From positions 1,178,001 to 1,242,000 of the forward strand of contig NZ_CP121196.1 of the NCBI RefSeq assembly GCF_039994875.1: 64,000 nt of DNA, given 5' to 3'. Positions 59,201 to 64,000 of this stretch are shown here, in pieces. This stretch comes from Telmatobacter sp. DSM 110680 (GTDB taxonomy: Bacteria > Acidobacteriota > Terriglobia > Terriglobales > Acidobacteriaceae). The translations under genes were made by a program, and so were the position numbers. The notes below the pieces were generated by a model. The model was not told the origin of the DNA and did not search any database. It worked only from the letters and a program-made list of their open reading frames with translations. The stretch's first letter is position 1, and each line of letters starts with the position of its first letter.

Positions 59201-59521
59201 GGAATCAGCGGCAATTCTGGCAATGGTCGCGAAGTGGATGGGCTGGGCACGACGGCGCAACTGAAAGGGGCCAAGTCCGTAATCTCATCGTTGTGGGAAG
59301 TGAGCGACTCGAGTACCGGCGAACTGATGGCCGACTTTTATCGGCGTTGGTCCTCGGGGAGCGGCAAAACCGCAAAGGTGGAGGCGCTTCGCCAGGCGCA
59401 GTTAGATCTGCTGATGGGCAGAATAAAACCAAAATCGGACTTCGCTAATCCCGACGCACTGACAAGCTTTGCGCACCCATTCTACTGGGCTCCATTTGTA
59501 CTCATGGGAAACTGGAGATAA
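56294..59521 (+). CDS. Exported TPR-CHAT (caspase-HetF-like) protein
   Basis: 1075 residues from ATG 56294; a TTG 21 bases upstream is possible. A signal peptide (PLALIAALLPMQLA, cleavage near QLASQT) is followed by about ten TPR/Kelch-like repeats (about 55-500; e.g. ALDYYNQALPIVMTKGDRATEE). A coiled linker leads to a C-terminal CHAT domain (about 720-1075). The clan CD protease dyad is intact: His in VHIASHFVF and Cys in LSACETGISG. CHAT proteins are caspase-like proteases or scaffolds; TPR-CHAT proteases are activated by partner binding. An exported version is unusual because characterised ones act in the cytoplasm. Neighbours are exported proteins of unknown function. Confidence 0.85.
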   Translation: MVSPRIHPGRCGWAMPLALIAALLPMQLASQTTQTLPPPGGLASGTQVAGSQLSRDENSSLDQLQAALNSAITARDARTVAKLQNQIGDLWFRAGNSSNSLEAYNQALAAAKRAQDAEQGVTALNGLGNLARNAGQLQQAMQAYQRALDVATAQNVTAGKAEALNGLALLSAAQKQPAKALDYANQALEIRRTLGDHSGEAQILAEIATGYNAAGDQTNALKYAQQAYDAFHASGDGRGEAMALIGMGDIYGSLRDKKAMDYYSRALAIARQSNFPRILATALNKLGTGENALGENQKALENFNEALSIFQRLNMADASGLTMNNIGLALSELGEKEKAIGYYNQALPILRAAGDRSGEATVLNDMGMVYQSLGDRQKALDYYNQALPIVMTKGDRATEEILLNNMGAAYVELGDKQKAVEVLDQAIALQTGVANRRGEGVARVSAGMAYHKMGDDQKALESINQGLDILRQVSDRQNEARAHTALARVYFDKRDIADARANLNQALPLAQAVNDPLILSPILYGMMWVHKDQPALAIFYGKQAVNLVQKVRSNMQGLDKSLQSTFVASKADFYHDLADLLINQGRLPEAQQVLDLLKQQEYSDYVRGAPTDALSALTLTPAEQKAEQDYEKSTGLIVAAGEQWAELKSNSARTPEQEQQFRQLSDQLNAANRALDDYYARLYVLFGKDSAANKQLADVKGNVSALEEQVAESPHTVALYTMVSNGYYRVILITPVATVAREFAIADTELNKDVADFERVLRDPLSDPKPQAQLLYNILIGPVKTELDQAKAETLVWSLDGVLRYIPIAALYDGKQYMVEKYNTVTITPASISLLEDKPDVANLSVVAMGIARKYEEGLPALPSVANELRDVARDPKMQGANGALPGTILLDNQFTEKAMEDQLSARHGVVHIASHFVFKPGDDSQSYLLLASKDEGSTGFHLTVADFRDNRNLALRHTDLLTLSACETGISGNSGNGREVDGLGTTAQLKGAKSVISSLWEVSDSSTGELMADFYRRWSSGSGKTAKVEALRQAQLDLLMGRIKPKSDFANPDALTSFAHPFYWAPFVLMGNWR

Positions 59522-59652
59522 ACAGCGTGCTGAGGTTCCGAACGGCGATGAATTATCGGGTTCTGAGAAACAATAACTTGATGAACAGTGTGATGACCAT
59601 CAGGCGAACAACAAGTAATGGTTAATTGCTATTAAAGTAAGGAGCAACTTCT

Positions 59653-60801
59653 ATGGGATTGTCACGACGTTCCTTCTTGACTGAGTCTGCAGCAATTGGG
59701 ATTCTGCCCGCGCTGCTTGCAAATTCCGAACTCGCACACGCCATTTCCACGATTGAAGATCAGCCCTCACAACACCCAACTGCAGGAGAGATGTACTGGA
59801 AATCTCTTTACGCCGGCGCAGCGGTTCGTGGCGGTTCCAAAACTCCAAAAGAAGAGCGGGACCCACGGATCGTGCACTACAGCGATAAGTCCGGGCTTCG
59901 CTGGGTGGAGGACATCAAGCCAACAGAGTTGCCATCCTTTGACGAAGACGCGGTGGTAACAATGGAACTGAGCGGTTTCCGACCGGGAAAGGGAGACTCC
60001 TCAAGGCTGGCGAAAGTGAAGTTCGCGCAGCTGCACCTATCCTGCCAACGCGTGTCTGGCAGCGAGTTTCTCGGACCAATCGTGTGGGCTGCACTGGCCA
60101 CCATATTCACCGACAAGGCTAGCAAGCTGCCTTCTGAACAGAACCTGAACTGGGGAGCTCTCACGGGGAATCAGACTGCGGCGCAAACTCAATCGAAGAG
60201 TAACGGACCCAAGCTGAGCCACATGGTTCTGAATCAAGGTGCCGGCCACCTGAGCGTGAATATCACAAGCACCCCCAGTAACTCGCCTTTGCATAAGCTT
60301 CTGGGCGCTATTGTCACCGGGGCTAAAATCATGAGCCCACTGCTTGGTTTTCCTGGTATCACGGTCTCTGCCTTGCAGTCGTTTTACGACTTCTACGGCA
60401 AAGTGGAACAAGCAAATCCCGAGAACTTTCTTCTCAACTCGGCGCAAAGAGACGTGGCTGTTACGCAGCAAGGAGCGGACAACAGTCTGATTTCCGCGAA
60501 CGCTATGCGTTTGATTAGCGGTGATTATGTCTTTGTTCCGAGGTCCCAAGAAGCAGACTTTCAAAAGAATATGGATCAACTAATCGTCCAGAACGGCTAT
60601 GTTGTGGACCGAAATGCAAAAGGAACGCCGGATGACCGTATCGATCAGGCGATTGATACGGTCACATATGTCACCCTCAATGTGAAAGTCCAGCCAGCTA
60701 GCTCCTTCCCAGCTTCGTCAACCGTTACTGACCCACTCTTGGATTCTGTGCCGCAGGGTTCCAGTCCTTCCAGCAAGAAGCCGCCGAAGAAGAAGCCGTA
60801 G
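59653..60801 (+). CDS. Tat-exported protein of unknown function
   Basis: 382 residues. The N-terminus LSRRSFLTESAAIGILPALLA has the SRRSFL twin-arginine signal, cleaved after about residue 30, implying export of a folded protein. No recognised catalytic motif; the C-terminus is Ser/Pro/Lys-rich (KKPPKKKP). An AAGTAAGGAG-type ribosome site precedes the ATG. It lies 131 bases after the CHAT gene on the same strand and could be its partner or substrate. That link is only positional. Confidence 0.65.
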   Translation: MGLSRRSFLTESAAIGILPALLANSELAHAISTIEDQPSQHPTAGEMYWKSLYAGAAVRGGSKTPKEERDPRIVHYSDKSGLRWVEDIKPTELPSFDEDAVVTMELSGFRPGKGDSSRLAKVKFAQLHLSCQRVSGSEFLGPIVWAALATIFTDKASKLPSEQNLNWGALTGNQTAAQTQSKSNGPKLSHMVLNQGAGHLSVNITSTPSNSPLHKLLGAIVTGAKIMSPLLGFPGITVSALQSFYDFYGKVEQANPENFLLNSAQRDVAVTQQGADNSLISANAMRLISGDYVFVPRSQEADFQKNMDQLIVQNGYVVDRNAKGTPDDRIDQAIDTVTYVTLNVKVQPASSFPASSTVTDPLLDSVPQGSSPSSKKPPKKKP

Positions 60802-60914
60802 CGCTTTCGAACCGGCGCAGCAATACCCATCCTTCCCACAGATTCAGCACGGCAAGGATGGGATCGCATGATCCGATCAGATTTGATAATCAATGCCCGG
60901 GATATAACTGGAAG

Positions 60915-62315
60915 CTATTTCTGTTTTGGCTCGAAGATAGTTCGGAACACCGTAATATCTGTCGCGTAGTTCCCATGGGCGCCAACCGGCCCGTCAAGAA
61001 ACGGTGGAATCTTGAATCCTGAATTTCGTACTGGAATATTCACTACGCGGACCCCGGCAATATCAGGAACACTCCAGGTGAGAAGGTCGCTTGCATCGCT
61101 GAACGCAATGATTTGTGGGGCGGGAGCCGAAGGCGATCGGCGCTCTAGATAAGCTTTTCTCATCGTTGCCCAACGCGAAATCCCCAACGCCGGATCGGCC
61201 GTCAATTCCGCCGGAGGTGGTGCGCCATCATGCGCGTCTGATTCAAGCGATAGTCTCGCAAGCCCGAGAAGCGCCACCTGGTTTGCCAGGAAATAAAATC
61301 CGACCGTATGTTCCGAGAGATAGTCGACTGCGCGCTTCTCATTCGCAGTGATCCGGAAATCCGCAAGCTCAGTCTGACGCGCTCCGAGAATTCCGGTATC
61401 CAGAGCGTCCAGGACGAGATAGCTTCCCAGGCTATGAGTGATAAAGAAAGTCGGAGAGCCATTGTCATATGGCTGCGTCGATTCCAAATCGACTCCCGAC
61501 AACTCCAAAGACTTCATCATCATTTGCCTGATGCCGGATGCCAGGATGTCGCGCATAGGTCCTAATGCCAGAACAGCATCCCCAAAGCCCCAATCCATCA
61601 GCCCACTTTTCAGGTTGCGATTCACAACATCCGCATGTCGAGGCTTGCCTTCAATCCCGGCAAGATCCGAACTTGAGAGCCACTGGTATTCCAGAAAGTG
61701 TTCCGGACTCGCGGGGTCCGGCTTTGTCTCTTGCGGCCGGCATACATTCAGCAGCCCCTTGGCCGGCCCGGTCAACAACGCGTCACTCTTGATAAGAAAC
61801 TTGCACTTTACCGCGTATACCAGGGGCCACCAATTCAGCTCGTCCAGAACAATCGTGACTTTCCCGCTGCCAGTGATCTCATAACGGTCGATGAAGGGTG
61901 CCGACGCATTCCAATCCTGGCGTGATGTCCAGATCGGATTATTCAGATACAAAAGCGCGGGCCATTTACCATCCATGGCAAAGGCTCCGCTGTCGACATA
62001 CACGCGGCGTAGGTCGCTTACTGTGCATTTGTGAAGGTACTTGCAAATGCTCTTCCGCAGGGGCATCGAATCTCCGGGCCCGATCTGGTTGATCCCGTGA
62101 ATGTAAAGAATATGGATCGGAGCGAATGAACCATTCGGGCCCCCTCGCGTGACCGGCAACGCCTTGACAGCCTGCTCGCTTTGAACCAGATCGCCAATTG
62201 ACTGCGTGTGTGCGAGCTGTTCCGTGGTGGATTGGTTTTGGCACCAAACCAATGGCGACAAGAGTTGAAACACTGTGAGGCACGTGAATATCCAGATTCT
62301 GTCAGGCATGATCAT
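60915..62315 (-). CDS. Exported alpha/beta-hydrolase-like protein
   Basis: 466 residues. Signal peptide (WIFTCLTVFQLLSPLVWC, cleavage near residue 25). ILYIHGINQIG (about 68-78) resembles the oxyanion strand of alpha/beta hydrolases and FFITHSLGSYLVLDAL (about 290-305) a nucleophile elbow (T-H-S-L-G). A late His (GPVGAHGNYATD, about 447) could complete the triad. It is convergent with the Tat-exported gene. Substrate unknown; a lipase/esterase role is a guess. Confidence 0.55.
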   Translation of the reverse strand: MIMPDRIWIFTCLTVFQLLSPLVWCQNQSTTEQLAHTQSIGDLVQSEQAVKALPVTRGGPNGSFAPIHILYIHGINQIGPGDSMPLRKSICKYLHKCTVSDLRRVYVDSGAFAMDGKWPALLYLNNPIWTSRQDWNASAPFIDRYEITGSGKVTIVLDELNWWPLVYAVKCKFLIKSDALLTGPAKGLLNVCRPQETKPDPASPEHFLEYQWLSSSDLAGIEGKPRHADVVNRNLKSGLMDWGFGDAVLALGPMRDILASGIRQMMMKSLELSGVDLESTQPYDNGSPTFFITHSLGSYLVLDALDTGILGARQTELADFRITANEKRAVDYLSEHTVGFYFLANQVALLGLARLSLESDAHDGAPPPAELTADPALGISRWATMRKAYLERRSPSAPAPQIIAFSDASDLLTWSVPDIAGVRVVNIPVRNSGFKIPPFLDGPVGAHGNYATDITVFRTIFEPKQK

Positions 62316-62769
62316 GCTTTGAACCCCAGGTTTACGAGATCCGATTTGCTTGCGGGTTGATCAAGATTGAACGACCCGATTCTTTGTGTTCAGTGGCGAG
62401 TAGTGTAGCGCAGCCGTAGAAGGAATCAGAATTTCTGTGCAAGTTCCGAATTTTGCTCATCTCCCGCTTGAGGTTTACATCAAGCTGCTCAATAAGACCC
62501 GCGCTGTGTCAACACGTTCGTCTCGTGAGCTTCCGGCACCAACGACCATAGCGCGATCCTGGGATATCTGCGGACCACTCCCCGGAGGACCTTTTCCGCG
62601 GCGCTCCAGCAGACTCGTCACAGGTCAAGGGAAGTTCTCGGCCGACTATATAAGGATGGGAGGAATATTCACGTCGAACACGTGGTCGGAACTCGGCGGA
62701 TCGGAATGGCAGCGTCGGCTAAGCGGGTCTTCACCTCTTTTGCCATTTTTGGCGATAATGGAAGATGCC
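62316..62769. other. Intergenic region upstream of htpG
   Basis: About 454 bases. No gene is recognised. I see no CIRCE element or clear sigma-32 promoter for htpG; a stretch GACTATATAAGG at about 62643-62654 could hold a -10 element. Confidence 0.35.
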
Positions 62770-64000
62770 ATGTCGAAACAACAATTTCAGACCGAAGTAA
62801 ACCAGCTACTCCAACTCATCGTCCATTCGCTCTACTCCCATCCGGAGATCTTTCTCCGCGAACTGATTTCCAACTCCTCCGATGCTCTCGACAAGCTCCG
62901 CTACCTTACCCTTACAGACGAGAAATACAAAGCTCTCGTCGGCAAGGGTATCGAGCCGCCGCGCATCGACCTGGAACTTGACGAAGCTAACAAGACACTC
63001 AGCGTCTCCGACACCGGCATCGGAATGAACGAAGAGGACCTCGTCTCGCACCTCGGCACCATCGCTCGCTCCGGCACCAAGAACTTCCTCGCCCAACTCT
63101 CCGGCGATGCACGCAAGGACTCGAACCTCATCGGCCAGTTCGGCGTCGGCTTTTATTCCGTCTTTATGGTCGCCGACAAGGTTGAGGTCGTGTCGCGCAA
63201 GGCCGGCGAAGAGAAGACCTTTAAGTGGACCAGCGATGGCAAGACCGGCTTCGACATCGAGGAGGTTCCCGGCGCCGATGCGCGTGATAGCGCTGGAACA
63301 AGAGTCCTCATCCATTTCAACGACGAGGGTTCACAGTACGCAAATGGCTGGCGTCTCACCGAGATCGTCAAGAAGTATTCGAATCACATTGAGTTTCCCA
63401 TTTTCCTCACCCACGACAAAAGCGAGTGGAACGCCGAGAAGAAAGAATCCATCAAGACTCGTACCACCGAGCAAGTCAACGCTGCCAGCGCGATGTGGCA
63501 GCGCCCGAAGTCTGATCTGAAAGATGACGACTACAAGGAATTCTACAAATCCATCACCGGCGACTGGGAAGACCCGCTCTTCTGGTTCCACACCCGCGCC
63601 GAAGGCACGCTCGAGTACACCACCCTCTTCTACATTCCCGCCAAGGCTCCCCTCGATCTCTACCAGGCCGACTACAAGGGTGGCGTCAAGCTCTACGTCA
63701 AACGTGTCTTTATCATGGATGATTCCAAAGATCTACTTCCGCAGTACCTTCGCTTTGTTCGCGGCATCATCGATTCCGAAGATCTGCCGCTCAATGTTTC
63801 GCGCGAGATCTTGCAGCAGAACAAGGTGCTCACCAATATCAAGACCGCCAGTGTCAAGAAGATCCTCTCCGAGTTAAAAGCGATCGCCACCAATGATCCC
63901 GGGAAATACTTGCAGTTCATCGCCGAGTACAACCGTCCGCTCAAGGAAGGACTCTACGGCGACTTCGCCAACAGGGAGACGCTGCTCGACCTCATTCGCT
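62770..64000 (+). CDS. htpG: Molecular chaperone HtpG (Hsp90), N-terminal part
   Basis: Runs off the right edge; 410 residues visible from ATG 62770, with an in-frame ATG at 62758 also possible. The GHKL ATP-binding site is complete: ELISNSSDALDKLR, SVSDTGIGMN, LGTIARSGTKNF and GQFGVGFYS. The middle domain with the catalytic-loop Arg (LPLNVSREILQQN) is also present. HtpG is a cytosolic ATP-dependent chaperone. No neighbouring gene is functionally linked. Confidence 0.95.
   Translation, partial: MSKQQFQTEVNQLLQLIVHSLYSHPEIFLRELISNSSDALDKLRYLTLTDEKYKALVGKGIEPPRIDLELDEANKTLSVSDTGIGMNEEDLVSHLGTIARSGTKNFLAQLSGDARKDSNLIGQFGVGFYSVFMVADKVEVVSRKAGEEKTFKWTSDGKTGFDIEEVPGADARDSAGTRVLIHFNDEGSQYANGWRLTEIVKKYSNHIEFPIFLTHDKSEWNAEKKESIKTRTTEQVNAASAMWQRPKSDLKDDDYKEFYKSITGDWEDPLFWFHTRAEGTLEYTTLFYIPAKAPLDLYQADYKGGVKLYVKRVFIMDDSKDLLPQYLRFVRGIIDSEDLPLNVSREILQQNKVLTNIKTASVKKILSELKAIATNDPGKYLQFIAEYNRPLKEGLYGDFANRETLLDLIR

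Overview
The window looks like chromosomal DNA of an acidobacterium (Acidobacteriota, probably class Terriglobia). Gene content points there rather than any marker gene: a giant He_PIG-repeat lipoprotein, a 1001-residue Oar-like TonB-dependent receptor with a carboxypeptidase-regulatory N-terminus, TadE/TadG pilus-like proteins, a membrane-anchored winged-helix/malectin protein, a CE15 glucuronoyl esterase, and an actinobacterial-style GlgM-GlgE-TreS/Pep2 pathway beside TreY/TreZ. No ribosomal RNA, CRISPR array, transposase or integrase was seen.

Layout. 1-7.9 kb: end of a GtaA-like glutaminase, an exported TPR protein, a winged-helix/TM/malectin regulator, a CE15 esterase, an SGNH hydrolase and DNA polymerase IV. 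7.9-12.6 kb: a hydroxyproline catabolism cluster (two-part Fe-S/FAD dehydrogenase, 4-hydroxyproline 2-epimerase, second FAD oxidase, DapA-like deaminase). 12.7-26.3 kb: trehalose and glycogen metabolism (treY-treZ; opposite strand glgM, glgE, a TreS-maltokinase fusion, a putative glycosyltransferase, an MscS-like membrane protein). 26.5-40 kb: envelope proteins (PD40 protein, cupin, TadE/TadE/TadG, OmpA-type protein, 1832-residue lipoprotein).

40.9-47.0 kb is a selenium island. It holds selC (tRNA-Sec, minus strand) and then selD, selA and selB. Directly after selB come two genes that conventional calling splits at an in-frame TGA and that I read as selenoproteins. One is an AhpD-like protein with a CPYU active site. 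The other is a deiodinase-family protein with a GSYTUPPF motif. Each TGA is followed by a suitably placed bacterial SECIS-like hairpin. Synthesis machinery and products are therefore side by side.

47.2-50.2 kb is the TonB receptor. 50.4-54.3 kb is a minus-strand array of about 28 tRNA genes or tRNA-like sequences covering 17 amino acids (no Met, Val or Cys recognised), with an HNH endonuclease gene inside and rtcB (RNA ligase) just to the right on the other strand. Several members are abnormal: palindromic elements interrupt tRNA-Lys(CTT) in the anticodon loop and tRNA-Gln(TTG) after the anticodon arm, five carry C33 instead of U33, one Lys tRNA has an extra hairpin in the variable region, and a Ser-like copy lacks its 5' part. 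Three blocks begin just downstream of terminator-like hairpins. 56.2-62.3 kb holds an exported TPR-CHAT protein, a Tat-exported protein and an alpha/beta-hydrolase-like protein. The window ends inside htpG.
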